From Limonium bicolor (lineage: Eukaryota; Streptophyta; Magnoliopsida; Caryophyllales; Plumbaginaceae), in assembly GCA_023374045.1 (NCBI GenBank), contig CM041777.1, forward strand, positions 106,959,810-107,023,809: 64,000 nt of DNA. The letters run 5' to 3'. Shown here piece by piece: positions 46,509-59,163 of this stretch. The notes under the pieces are model-generated. The model worked only from the letters and a program-made list of their open reading frames with translations, had not been told where the DNA came from and made no database searches. Position numbers and translations under genes: made by a program. Position 1 is the stretch's first letter; every line of letters starts with the position of its first letter.

Positions 46509-47066
46509 TGAAATTTGGTAAAGTAAAGTGAAAATCAGAAGCCTCAGTACGAGACTGACAGAGAGCATAAACAAAGAACGAGACAGAAAGTGTTTAGAAG
46601 AAAAACTCCGCTATCAATCTTATTATTGATACTTGAAAACTTCTCACCTGATTTGTTCAACACTTTGAAAATCACTCTCACGTCTAATTCTAGACAAAGC
46701 GTAGATCACTATCAACAAACTCTTATCTCTCAAAGATTATATTTTTACGGTAGAAGCTCTACTTTTTCTTATGTTTTTGTTGTACATTTATATTACTGGG
46801 AGGCAGATAACAACCTCCTAAATATCTACAAAAAGTCTTTATCTAAAACTAAAATAAATATAAAATACAAGATCCTAAAATATCTCTAAAACTGTTTCCT
46901 AGTATAATGCTGACGCCTCTGATTTACTCCTTCTGATTATTGAGTAAAATATTCTGTTATTAGCTTCTACTCAAAGCTGACTGTAGAGGTTGTTGAGATA
47001 ATATAGGCAAGCATTGGTCTGGGTATTTTATCGCATCAAAAATCTTCAGTAAATATACATTTACCA
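46509..47066 (-). repeat. copia LTR (5' in element orientation)
   Basis: Partner of 33876-34430. The primer-binding site lies two bases from its inner edge. Confidence 0.85.
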
Positions 47067-47436
47067 GAATTATTAAAAATACCAAACTGTTTAGATATTT
47101 CCAAATGTGTGAGGTAATTACAAAAACTAATTTACTTTTTATATAAAAAATATATGACTTCCATATATGAATATATTTTCATGTCATATACTGTGTATCT
47201 TCATGTAAATTTCATTTTGTGTATCGTTTCATCATCCACACGATTGGAATATACTATTTGTCAGGCCTAAAGTCAGTTACTAAAATTTCACTTATGTTTG
47301 CAATTACCTGTATTAATTTGATAAAACAAAAAATATAATTATAAAAGTTTATAATCCATTTGTATAGTTATTGATTTTCTTTTATTATACACAAAAAAAA
47401 TCATTAACTAAAAAAACTATTCACAAAGATAACTTA
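47067..47436. other. AT-rich spacer
   Basis: No gene or repeat recognised between the copia LTR and the foldback element. Confidence 0.5.
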
Positions 47437-49217
47437 GAGCATAATTATCAGAGCATCAGCATACCCAAATTTGAGTTCTTAACACTCTCTTTCCTATTTC
47501 TCTCACTTCCACATCATTTTAAGAACCATGTTTAATTTTTACCAACATCAGAGAACCTATCATTTAATTTTAAACTCTCTCTATTTGTCATATCATTTTA
47601 TTTTTTACTTATTTATTATTATACGAATAATTTTTTTAAATCAAACAACAACATTCTATTAAGCATTGTATAATGTAAATATTAATATTAATCATTATTA
47701 CTACTATTTTCAATAATACACAAATAATTTTAACTTAATATTTTATGGACTATTAAAGTTGATTATATTTTTGAAACAAAAATAAAATAAAATTTATTCA
47801 TATATATTATTAATTTTATTTTTTATTATTTTTCATCGATATTTAGGATTAAAATATTATAATGAATAGATTGGTACATATTATATTTTTAAAATACATT
47901 TTAATATTACTTTTATATGACTAAAATATAAATATTAAATAATAATTTACCTAAAATAAATATATATTTAAAATATGAAAAACATAGTCAATATAGATTT
48001 CATTTTGTAGAGAATGAGATTTTAAAATTTTAAGAATTTTGATATATTTGGTTTATTTATAATTTAGTATTTTTTAAAATATTAGATTTAAAATATATAA
48101 GATTTAACTATTTGTATTTGACATATTATAATTAGAGGAAAAACATGGAAGGGCCCATTTTTGGGTTCTTAAAAGTTCTTCCACAAGAACCCATAATTAG
48201 AGTTCTCAACTCTCTCTCTTCCACATCCATTTTTTATTTATTTTTTTACTTAAGAACCATTGATAATCATGCTCTCAATAGTTCTTATGGGTTCTTAGCT
48301 AAAAGAATAAAAAAAGATGAGGTGTACAAAAGATAGCAGAGAAAGAGAGAAGAACTCTAATTTTAGGTTATTTCAGAAGAACTTTTTAAGAATCCACAAA
48401 ATGGGACCCACCACTTTTTTCTTCTATTTATAATATGCAAAATATAAATAGTTAAACCTTAATATTTTAATCTCAATATTTTTAAAAACTATAATGATAT
48501 AAATAAACTAAATATATCAAAATTCTTAAAATCTCATTCTCTACAAAATGAGATCCAATTGACTATGTTTTTCATATTTTATATATATATATATATATTA
48601 GTACATAGTACTTATCACTTGTATTTTGGTGATATAAAAACGTGATACTAAAATATAATTGAAATTTATAATATGTACCAATGTATTCATTTCAAAGTTC
48701 ATTATAATATTTTAATCCTAAATAAAAGGACTAATTATGATTATGTCTTATATTATTAGTATGGCATATTAATAGTTATGGATGAATGTTTTTTATTCTT
48801 ATAATATTAATAAGCATATTCTTATGATATGCTAAATAGAAAGAGTTAAGAATCAAAAGATGCATTATCTAATTCCTAAAAGAAAGACATGGTTCTTAAA
48901 AAGAAATTACATTAGCAATATATATGAATAAATTTATTTTATTTTGTTGTCAAAAAATATAATAAATTATATAATCTAAGTAAAAATTAAGTTAAGATTA
49001 TTGGTGTCTTATTGAAAATAGTAGCAATAATAATTAAAGATTATATTCTTATAAAATGTTTCATAAGAAAAATTAAAATGACATGGTAAATAGGGAGAGT
49101 TAAAACTAAAGAATGGGTTCATTGATGTTGGTAAAAAGTAGACATGGTTATCAAATTGATATAGGAGTGGGAGAAATAGGAAAACTAGTACTAAGAAGTT
49201 GTTTGATCATTGTGCTC
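47437..49217. mobile_element. Foldback element, ~850-bp arms, TTA TSD (Harbinger-like)
   Basis: The left end GAGCATAATTATCA matches the reverse complement of the right end (GAGCACAATGATCA). Flanking TTA at 47434-47436 and 49218-49220 fits the 3-bp TSD of PIF/Harbinger elements. The two halves are inverted copies almost to the centre near 48280, for example AAGTTCTTCCACAAGAACCC and AGTTCTTATGGGTTCTTAGC around the middle, and ATTCTCTACAAAATGAGAT versus its complement further out. No coding capacity. A transcript across it would fold into a long hairpin. Confidence 0.75.
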
Positions 49218-49220
49218 TTA

Positions 49221-49898
49221 TAATCTGATGACTGAAAGAGCATGTACCCATAAAAATTAGCACATTATTTCTCAAAGGCTTCCTCTTGTTCAGGGTGATA
49301 TTATAAGTGGTTATTTTCCCCGAGCCTACTTCAACTAGTGACATCTTTTCATCTGAAATCAGGGCCGTCTTGATGATTTTCGGGACCCATGCTAAAATTT
49401 AAAATATGTCCCTTATAGAATTAAATTAATTTAAGATAAAAATTACTAAATTAAAATATTTAAAATGAGACCCTTTATAATATTTTATCTATAAACATTT
49501 TACAATGTTTTCATGACAAAGTTTTAAAAAAGTAAATAAAATTATGCCCCAACTATAGGGGGACATGTTCCATCCACCTATTTGCACAGGTCATTACCCG
49601 GCCCTGTCTGAAATGTTACTTTTTTACAGGTTAGAGTGTTATAGATACACTTGAAAATCAATCTTTTCAACCCAAATTACCGACGTGATACTCCCGTAGG
49701 GGCAAGATGAGATACTCTTGACATTGACATATCATTAAATTTCACATGGTTATAGAACACCTGATCTTACCAACATTTATGCAACATTTTATCATTATCT
49801 AATAAAAAAACAAAAGAAAAGAAAATACCTAGACATTACGCCTTGTAAAAGCTAGGACAAACTAGACAAACTTTGATTGTAACGATCTAAACTCTAAA
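49221..49898. other. Intergenic and 3' UTR side of the VAN3-binding-like gene
   Basis: The sequence TTTTCGGGACCCATGCTAAA with ATAATATTTTATC and a following CCCCAACTATAGGGGGACATG resembles a common degraded plant repeat, but no boundaries can be set. The 3' UTR of the minus-strand gene probably occupies 49650-49898. Confidence 0.35.
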
Positions 49899-52800
49899 TT
49901 AACGAGAGCCAAAGGAGTAGTTTCTAAGGTTTAGCCTGTTCTGATCAGCAGCCAGGGAGAGAACCCTGGATACTCCATGAGTCCAAGCATCGTGCTCTTT
50001 CTTGTTCTTGCACTCAAACTGTATAATTCTGTGAGTCACCGTCTTGAACCCAAAATAACACCTCTCTTCTCCATAATCTACGCGGCACCTCTCCGGCCAA
50101 GCTGGCATGTTCTTGCAGACATCCATCAGCACTTCTGTGCATTATGAAAGACGAGGGAATTAGTTTCAAGCAAAAAGTGAAGAAATGATTCTCGAAAATT
50201 GGATTTAAAAATTAATGGGGCGGAATTTTACTCTTTTTCTTCTTGGTGAAGGTTCCGGCGGCTAGTTTACTCTTCATCTTCAAGATCACCTGCTCATGAC
50301 ATACTTCTAAAGCTTAATACTCTCTCAAAAGAAATAACAATAAAACAAAGTCAAGATTTTCAATGGGAGGATGTACAGACCTGGCCTGCTTTGTTGATGT
50401 AAACAGAGACGATTTTCCAGTGAAATTCACCTGAAAATCCACCAATAACACTGATCAATAACAAATCCAACTCCAAAGTGATGAGCTAGAGAGATTTCCA
50501 CGAGAAGTTGAGAGTGGGTACCATTTCTTGTGCGCTTGAGAAGTTCTGCGCCTCTAGCTAGAAATTCTTCACTGAACATATCAACAACATCATCACCTTG
50601 AACGGGTTTAGAGCCATAACCATTATTCTTCCCTTCCTTATTGTCTCCCAGACTTCTCTCCACAGCCACAGGCAGCACAGCTGCTATGTTGCATACTTCC
50701 TTCATCGCTCTGGCTTTCAGAGTGGCCGCTCCTCTTAGAGCTGTAAAAAATCCAAATTGAAGCATTAAAGATTAACAAAAGTTGGATTGCTGACTTTCGC
50801 TAGTGATGTTTCCCAGCTGTATACTACACATATGAAGAGAATTCATGCCACCTACCAGTGGCAGCAGCAGCAGTGAGAGTCATGATATCCCCATGAGACT
50901 GAACGTTGACCGCTGAGCCTATGACGGATGCCAAGTGGTCATGATCAGCACCCAACGACTCTGCAGCCTCTACACACCTAGCAGCAACTAGGGTGGCTGC
51001 AGAAGCCATCGCAGCATCGGTCAGTGCCGCCTGCTCGTCCTTTCCATTGCCTGAGGAAGAGGCGGAGGCCGTCGCAGCCGCAGCAGCTGCTACTGCAGCA
51101 GCAACCGCAGCTACAGAGACAGCAGCGTGGAGTTGGGCATTGTTAGCACGCATCTCCTCCTTTTTCTTCTCTTTTCTGTCCTTCAGCCACCTTCCCACCG
51201 TCTTGCCACCGCCACCTCCGCCTACTGGGGTGGTGGTGCCGTTTTTTGGTACTATCCGGTTGATGGGTACTTGAAGATGCGGTGTTCCGTTGGTTCCCAG
51301 GAACTGCACGGTCATTTGATAATATGTTCAGTCAATTAATTTCAATCCATTGGGTAATTAGTGAAGTGAAGCTTAATTGTTTATCAGGATTTCAGAAGAT
51401 GGTAATCTAATCTCAGTAAAAGATGATCCATGCTCGTTAAAGGTTAAAAAAAAAAAAACTTAAGCATCAAATTCAGCGCTATAGGGATGCCTACAGTAAC
51501 GAGTCAATAAATCAAAGTGCCTATAACCCTATCTGAAGAAACAGATGGGTCAAAAGTAAAACAAAGATGGACTGATTCCTCTTTTTCACTTCCCCAGGGG
51601 TAACTCTGTGGAAATGCAACTTCAACAATCAACAGGGGAAATTCGTTGTGGCCAAACGTTCTGACAGTCACAGAGGGGAAACACCCAGTGGACTCAAAAG
51701 TGCTGTCTAGTCGTAGTTTGTTAGTATAGCCTACTAGGGGTGTAGCGTAAAATGCATAGGGTGCAGATTACAACACAAACAGAGGGTTCTCTTCTCGGGG
51801 TTAGCTTGAGAAGGTAGGAAACATGTTGAAAAAGATTTCGAGTCACCTGATAAGACAAGTCCTGGGCATTAATGTTAGTTATCAGGGTGAAAAAGTCACC
51901 TCAAGGTAAATTTCCCAGTAATGTTAGCAACAGGATAAGAAGTCACCTTAACAGAAGATATATAGGTGTACTTGTCAAATGCCCGTGATTGTTAGTACTA
52001 CCAGGTGGGTACTTGTTAAATACCTTACCGTGATCGTCACGTTTGTAGATGTCACCAATTACATAAGGGTACTTTCAAGTGCGCATTAATACCTACTATT
52101 ACCAGTTTGAAAGAAGTTACCATAACCACATAAGTCAACAAATGAACTAGTCAAATAGTTCATCGCTAACATAGAGGGAAGACTCGGGGACACTGTTTAT
52201 CGGAATGTGATTCAACATTCAGTGCCTATGGGATACGAGCTAGCTCTCGTTACCATTGTAAAGTATGGTAAATCATGTCATGTGGGTCTAGGAATTCTCT
52301 TGTAGGATGAGGAATTATCTTGGAAACGGTGAGTAATTAATAAACAAAACGAAAGTAAGGCCAAAAGTTTACACACCAAGTTTCCACAGTGGCCGTAATT
52401 ATTAGGCTATACTATAAAGTGGGCAATCCTGGCTACAATCACCCTCTTTTTTGCTACTGTTTGAAAGTAAGACCAAGAAGTTCATTCGAAATAGTTACAA
52501 TAATAAAAAGAAAGTAAGCCTAAACAGGATAAGCCCACTCTCACTTGCAGAGATGAGAAAAATGATACTAAAAGCTAAGTCAAGGAACCATTTGTCTAAA
52601 CATTGCCTATAAGAAAAAGGTAAAGTTGAACTAGGGATTGCGCAATTTTTCTTTATTTTCCACTTTAACCCTTCTTTTTTCTTTGAACACAGAGTCCCTC
52701 CCTTTACGTGTTCATACGAGCTTCATCTTTACTGTAAGTTCGCATTAATACACAATGCTTTTCAATTTTATTACCCTATATGTTCACGTTTTCCCACACA

Positions 52801-54376
52801 TTCCGTTCCGATTCCCACAAATCATTGAAGACTCAATTATTGCACAATCAAGGGTGAGTTATCTCTAGCTTTTCACTAGAGAAACAAGGGTAAGCCATAG
52901 CTACGTTATTAGGCCGTATAGATTCATTGGACTTAGCTTAGCTTTTTTTTTGGGACAAATTTTTGTGGAGATTAATCTCAACAGTAATGGATAAATATTA
53001 ATTTTTAATGGATGTATAATTAATTATAATACACTTATCAAATTAATATTTATTAACTAAAAAAATATTTACCATTATGGACAAAAGTACGCCCACTAAA
53101 ATTACAAAAGCAATACGAACACTGTCACAGGTTATTATCTAGTATTCATACTCAAACACTGCACTTTGATCTAATCCCTCCCTCAGAAGTATTACACAGA
53201 GCATGATTAAAGCAGAAAGAAGACAAAAAGGGTGATTTCAAATGCCGAAAATGCGTTGGAGCCCCCATAAAGAGGTCTCTTTATTCTGTAGGGTCTGTTA
53301 GTGTACTGCCAGGCACGCAAAAGTCACTATTGGAACTCGGAAGAACCCAAAAAAGAAAAAGCAAAGATAAAGCAAGCAACAGTAGATGGGCCGTTAAAGG
53401 CTTAGAATGGATTGAAATCATGGTCACTTCATAGGAAACAACGACAAAGAAGATCATTTGTCTTGTGTTTGTGCGCGCGTGAATGAGTGGATAGTTGTCA
53501 TGTCTATGTGTGTGTGTTTAAGTAACAGAGAGTGTGTGTTAGCCATACCTTGTGATCAAATTCATTGTGATGTGGAGGAGAATAGGTTGGGCTTTCCAGA
53601 GGCAGTTGATCCCCTGAGAAAGAATTACAGCTTTGGCCTCCTCCGCTCAGTGACAGTGGCTCACTGCAAGAGGGCCTCCCTGACGCCAATGGCGAAACAT
53701 CCTGTAAAACAAGGTTCAAGAAGAGGAAAAAATTGAATTTAGCAAGAAGTGGAAATCCAAATGCTTAAGCATCCAAGCTTTATATAAATTGTAAATCAGC
53801 TGGAAATTATCTTTTGCATGTTACAGAAGAAAAAAAAACTAACTAAGCCAAGAGAACACAGACACACTCCGACACAAACAATGTAGAAAAAATCCTTACA
53901 GATTGGGACATGATTCGCTCGAGAATGAGCTGAGATGTGGCATTGCAAGCAAAGGAGAAAGAATTGCCAGCCAAATACTGATTAATAATATTCTGCTTGA
54001 TACTATTGCTGCTACAGCTGCTGCTACTGTTAGTATAGCTGCTGTTCTGATCCTGAAACACAAGATCATGACAAAATTGTGACCGACTGTTCTGATCTTC
54101 CTCAACAGCAAAATGGGTGGCCGTCTCTTCCTCTAAGATGTTCGGGCTAATTAACCCACTTGTATTGTTCTTGGGGGTTGGCACGCCAGGGTGAGAAGAA
54201 AGAGCCCTCGAGAGTTGCAGAGCTGGAAGGCTCCAAGACCTCGACAGGAATTCCATAGGCAGTCTTGGACTCTCTGGTAGCTTACTGTTGTTGTCATTGC
54301 AGCAGTTACCATTTGCGGTACCTCCTTCGGTTGTTCTCTTCAGCGTCATCAGTGGCTGCTGCTTTGTGCCCTCCAT
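49899..54376 (-). CDS. VAN3-binding protein / FORKED1-like (DUF828 + PH-like)
   Basis: Seven exons on the minus strand: 54376-53900, 53701-53549, 51303-50856, 50740-50522, 50430-50381, 50289-50232, 50134-49899. They total 1641 bases in a single frame, 546 residues plus TAA, and all borders are GT-AG, which strongly supports the model. The N-terminal conserved block [10 protein letters not shown] (residues about 40-50) and [20 protein letters not shown] (about 243) mark the DUF828 auxin-canalisation region. It is followed by an Ala-rich helix ([19 protein letters not shown]). The C-terminal 100 residues ([15 protein letters not shown], then [20 protein letters not shown] and [15 protein letters not shown]) form the PH-like lipid-binding domain. 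Family members bind the ARF-GAP VAN3/SFC, act at the trans-Golgi network in PIN1 traffic and help vein patterning. The third intron boundary (2.2 kb intron, 51304-53548) holds no further exon that I can see. Confidence 0.93.
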
Positions 54377-55550
54377 TAATGGATGGATGATCCTTTTAGG
54401 TTAAGGATTCAACAGACTTTTATGGGTTTTGACAGCCTTCTTCTTTCTTCCCGTAGTGTGAGTGAGTGACTGGTATAGTTTCTTTGTAAGAATTTTTGGG
54501 AAGCGGGTAAGGTGGGTTTTATGAGAACTTTAGTTTTATAGAGAAGCAAAGCAGGTGATAAAAGAGAAAGGGAAGGAGAAAGAAGGGGACTGCAGTGGAT
54601 GGATGGGCGAGCATCGGGATTCAGTCTAAGATCAAGTCAAGTCACTTTATGGACACTAGTCCAAAATAGAGGCTATAGTTGCTGTAGCAGTGGTAGTAGG
54701 CTGAGCTCTCTGCGAGTTTGTCTCTCCCTGCTTTCGCGCGAGACAATGAAAGGCCAATCAATTTAAACCTGTACTGTACAGAGTGCATCAAAATTCGAGG
54801 ACGAAAGACAATTATTTTTGCATAACCTGAAAGGTAAATGTTATGAAAACAATGACCGAGTGAATGGAAAATAATGTTAGGAGTAAATTACTCTAAACCA
54901 AATCCACTTAAGGTAATCAACATATTAGTCCTAAAATTATAAATATGTTTGTGTAGAATTTAATTCTTTCCGACTTTATCCATTAACATGTGATTTTCAC
55001 TCAATGTACTATATTGTCATACTAAGCTATACTTAAAGTATAACCACACCTATAGTCTCTCCCGCCCTAAAAACCTATTCTTGTACAAAAAACACAAAGG
55101 GTGCAATTCCTATGAATATTTTATTGCTTAGTTGGAGTTGTTGTTCTTCGTTTTGGTGATAGGAAGAAAAAAAAAGTTGACTTAGAAATAGAGACCGATA
55201 AGAAGAAAGAGATTTTGTGTGTGGTTGTTTAGTATTTATTTTCTATAGTGACAATGTGATGTGGAAAGGTTGCTAAATCGGAGAGACTTAAGAAGTAAAC
55301 AAACATATTTATAGTTTTGGGGACTCAATGTTAGAAACCTTCAAGGGGGTTGAAAGCAGAGGGGGATACAGAGGGGGCTCCAGCCCCCCGATATTTTTTA
55401 AAATTTGTAAAATACTCTTATAAATTTTAGCCCCCTAACAAAATTCTTGGATCCGCTACTAGTTGAAAGATATTTAGATAAATGCTAAATTGTAATATCC
55501 TCATAGCTCGTGGAGGGTATGAATAGTTTACTCTAATATTATTTTTTCAC
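54377..55550. other. 5' UTR, promoter side of the VAN3-binding-like gene, and spacer
   Basis: The leader lies within 54377-54600 and contains GA/CT-rich stretches (AAAGAGAAAGGGAAGGAGAA). A relic near 54880-55340 (GTAAATTACTCTAAACCAAA ... TATTTATAGTTTTGGGGACTC ... TTCAAGGGGGTTGAAAG) resembles the MULE-type TIR seen at 6410 and 32002 in layout, but the boundaries are unclear. Confidence 0.4.
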
Positions 55551-55740
55551 ATCAATAATGGGTTTTTAAGACAATAATTATTGGTTCTTAGCTAAAACAA
55601 TAAAGCAATAATATGAGGTGTAGATGAGATGAAGGAGAGAAACTAAGAACCAATAGAGAGGGGTTCTTCTAGAAGAACTCTTAAGAAATCAATTATGAGA
55701 CTCGCAACAATTATTGTTCTAATCACAATACTCCGCATAA
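55551..55740. mobile_element. Small MITE-like inverted repeat
   Basis: AATAATTATTGGTTCTTAGC near 55575 and the inverted GAACCAATA plus CAACAATTATTGTTC near 55650-55720 form a short foldback. Words such as GGTTCTTAGCTAAAA are shared with the centre of the foldback element at 48270-48300, suggesting a related family. Confidence 0.45.
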
Positions 55741-57989
55741 AGAAAAAGTACAAAAATCAATATGTGAGTTCCCTTCCCTGGTATTGTTGAAAAATATATA
55801 TTGTTCGTGGAAAAAGAGAAATATGATATGGAGTATTAACAACCCATTTTTGCGTTCTTATAATCATTGTCTACTGAGTTCAAAGTGCGAGTACTATTTT
55901 ACGTTAGAGAGCTGGGATTTTAATGTCACGTAACTTTCTAGATCAACAATGGATGAGACCATTTTTTGATCTGGGTTTAACAGTGTAAAAGCAAGCATAT
56001 TGTTTGTTATAGTCTGAGCTGAAAAAGGTGTTGCATTATGTGTCCAAATGCCGAGGAAATGGCGCGATTTTCATATGACAGTAGGCATATAGTATTGTTT
56101 GTTGTGACTTAAGCAGAAAAAGGTGTTTCATTGTGAGATAAAGAAATGACGCTAATCTCATATCTTAGTTAACCAGAAAAAAAGAAAAGGAAAGATGGCA
56201 TTTAGTAGATGAAAAACCGGACGAAGTTACCTCCGACCTGACCACAGAGCCACGACATTAATTGGTGACAGACAGCCAAATAAGAGAAGATATATAAGGA
56301 TTGGTAGCAATCATGCAAGAAAGTGACCGGTGGAGTTGCCGTTGCATCTTTCTCAAGAAATGGCAACATATATTCCACAGATCAGAAAAAAGGGCTGAAA
56401 TCTCCTTGTTTGTCCCGAACTGGTCCTTGCTAGTTGCTGCTCCTTTTCTATCCTGCTTATATTGTCTCAGACTGTTGTGGACGACTGAGGGACTACATAC
56501 AGAGCCATGAAAGGGCATAATCAGAATAAAGTTGCGCGTGCTTTTTTTGTAGCTATTGTCTATTCTTTCTTTCTCAATGACATCATCGTCTTCCCTAACA
56601 CTTTTCTGTAATCTGTACCCACCTCTGGACAAAAGAATAACCCCAAACATTGTCCGCTCCATCTCCAGCACAATTTGTTGTTGCAGCATGCATTCTTTGG
56701 ATTTTGAACGGAACTACAGTATATATTTCTCTAGCTTGTTTTATATTTCTCGCTTGGGATTAGTACCAACTCTGGGTGGCCACTAATACTGTTCCTTTAT
56801 TCCTTCTGCCACAACCGCACTAAAAACCCTTCAGAGTTACAGCGTAGTACCTCCCTTGTCAGTCTCATCAGAGGATACAAAGCCTGGAAAAACACAGAAG
56901 AAGATGTCGACCAATTGCATAATTCAGTGGGAGAGAAACCATTTCTCAAGAGCAGTGAGTTCTTCCTTGGTCTATATGAGTGCACATCGATCGTACATCA
57001 CTTGGTGCATAAAAAAGACCAGATCAAATTGTTTGGTTCTGATCTCCGTCTTTACACATCGTTTATCCCATATATCCGTCCATCGTTTGTCCATTGCCTT
57101 AGCTCAAGCGTGATTTTAACAACCTCTTTCAGCAGTTCACCACCATCATACATCCGTCCATGGTGGGAACCACAATTGTCCATAACGCAAATTCCAAGCA
57201 CCTTAAAGGCAAAACCAGAGAGATTCTCCAACTTGTCTAAAGACTAAAGGGATGACACAAGTACGTACCTACTACCATGACTTATCGCAAACAGATATAA
57301 TGACCAAACAGGATCGCGCTTGTCCTTCTTGGCAACAGTAGTTCCAACACCATTATCGATCATTGCCGGCGACAGCAGATTCGAAAGCCTTGAACATTGG
57401 GATCCTGATTGATGTTGTCGTTCAACTGCACGTCGATTGGGAGGGCGCTATCAAAGAAAGTCATCACTTCTCTTCTCAGTTCTCAACCCATGATCCCTGG
57501 AGTAGGAGCATGCAGCCATTCTAAATATTAGCGAATTTCGATCTGCTCGACTGATAACAGATGGGAACCCGCAGCACAAGTATTGGATTGATAGCTTATC
57601 TCCTGTCGTATCCATATCACACTGATTTCGAATACTAAAGCCTTTTGAACCCTACCAAATTGAGCAGCGTTATGTTGTCGGTTTCAACCCATTGAGACTT
57701 CAGTCACCTCTGTGCCGTTATGAAGATTAACCTCGAGGGAGAGGGGGAACTCGGTGATCTGGACGACCAGATTCTGAAGCATCCGGCATGGCGGTAGTTG
57801 TAAGGATCTAGGGCTGATGATACCCAACCAGATTATCCAATTTGGTACGGGCCGTGTCGCATACATACATCTTCTAACGAGTATCATAATCAGTGTGTAC
57901 CCTTTTTTCTTTTAATTAAAAAATCTTTTTAGTTGGAGGTGTTTTCCATGGGACACTAATACACTAAGATAGTGCAGGCATTAAAAAAA
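55741..57989. other. Intergenic with unidentified open frames
   Basis: Minus-strand frames at 56258-56689 (143 codons, with SVREDDDVIEKERIDNSYKK) and 57684-57887 (67 codons, with LQNLVVQITEFPLSLEVNLH) look somewhat protein-like. They have no family that I recognise and no convincing exon chain. They may be remnants of a degraded gene. Confidence 0.25.
57982..57989 (-). terminator. Pol III T-run after tRNA-Asn
   Basis: On the minus strand the tRNA 3' end is followed directly by a run of seven T (GTTTTTTT), the usual RNA polymerase III stop. Confidence 0.8.
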
Positions 57990-58013
57990 CGCTAGAAGGA
58001 GGGCTTGAACCTC

Positions 58014-58046
<33 letters not shown>

Positions 58047-58063
58047 AACTGAGCTATTCCAGC
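57990..58063 (-). tRNA. tRNA-Asn (anticodon GTT)
   Basis: The minus strand reads a 74-base cloverleaf: acceptor GCTGGAA paired with TTCTAGC then G, D-loop TAGCTCAGTTGGTTAGAGC, anticodon loop CTGTTAA (GTT), and T-arm GGAGGTTCAAGCCCTCC. No intron. The A box and B box promoters are intact, and a T-run follows immediately downstream (58-57982 on the minus strand), a Pol III terminator. It is of the eukaryotic nuclear type and should be functional. Confidence 0.95.
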
Positions 58064-59163
58064 TTTGTGGTGAATAGTTCCATTTATAATAATTAATCCC
58101 GACCATTGACCTTCTCATATTGAAGGAGGACATTACAGCACTTACCAACTATTGAAGAATTACAAAAAACAAACAAAAGAGTGAAGAGGCATCGTCCTGA
58201 CCAAGATTGAATTGTATAAACAATATATTTGGATCCAAACGAGGTCTGATAGGACGAAGGCATTCAAGAACCTGTGGCTAAGAGTACTATGAGTTAGAAG
58301 ACAGGTCGCTTGTGTCTGATGTAACATGTTCATTTAGTCGCGGATTCAAAGTTGGTTTAGTATCTCGCACATCCTGAGGCTAATTTCTTGGCTGCATTTT
58401 GGATGTAGTTATAGATGACTATATATATGGATATTTGTTCTATAAAAACTATCAATTAGTAAATAAAAACTGCACAGATGTATTTGTAATATTATACATT
58501 GAATTCTAATATTATTGAATTTTACTAGATGTACATAATAACTTCTTAAACTGTACAATAATCTTTCAAAACTTGTACTTTTATATTATACAAATTGTAG
58601 AGTTATAAATATAGCAAAAGATAACTACGAAATTGCACCCTCGGAACCGGCACATTTTTTGGGTAGCTATAATAAATATAAATGTAGGAACATAATTTCA
58701 TTGTACTAATAAGAATTTTCACCTATTCAGGTCTAGGTGGTATAGTCAGATTATCTAAGGTATGATAGTAGTCTGTAATATCACCCTTAAATGAGTTTGT
58801 TGTTTCAAATGCAATAATACATTTAAAACAACAGCTTATTTGGAAAAATCTCTTAATAATAATTATCAACTTAATTCTAAAATATTAAAATAAATAATAG
58901 TTTAGAACGAATGAAATAACAAAATAAATATGATATGTAGATACCAAGCACCAAAAGAGGAACCTACTGAAGATCGCGCCTAAGAGGACATCGTTTGGGT
59001 AACCTGTCGTATGCCCAAAGAATGATCAAATCAATGCATCATTGATCATTTGATATCAGTGGCAAGTAAGCTATGTTGCAAGACACTTTTCATGTACAAA
59101 TACGTCAAAACAGTTGATCCTCAACAATAACCGTGAGCTCTCTAATGAAATCCCCAAGCATAT
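58064..59163. other. AT-rich spacer
   Basis: No gene or bounded repeat can be supported. Confidence 0.5.

Larger units (their letters stand above)
33876..47066 (-). mobile_element. Ty1/copia element (minus strand), host of nested insertions
   Basis: LTRs at 33876-34430 and 46509-47066 are about 85-90 % alike by eye. On the minus strand the primer-binding site TGGTATCAGAGCGGG lies just inside the right LTR (46495-46506), matching tRNA-Met. A purine-rich tract (AAGGGGGAATGC on the minus strand, near 34500) lies inside the left LTR. The flanks share GAAT/AGAAT. Coding remnants in minus orientation are gag near 45-46.5 kb and the RNase H end near 35.7-36.1 kb. It was cut by the Athila-like insertion at 36292-44029 and the TRIM at 45278-45785. 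Without them the element would be only about 4.9 kb, so integrase and most of the reverse transcriptase are missing. Confidence 0.85.

Noticed and set aside
50993..51339. Plus-strand frames opposite the DUF828 exon
   Set aside because: Antisense shadows of the Ala-rich coding exon.
51304..53548. Missing exons in the 2.2-kb intron of the VAN3-binding-like gene
   Set aside because: The exons on either side join in phase, the full model is an exact multiple of three, and no open exon-like segment is seen in between.
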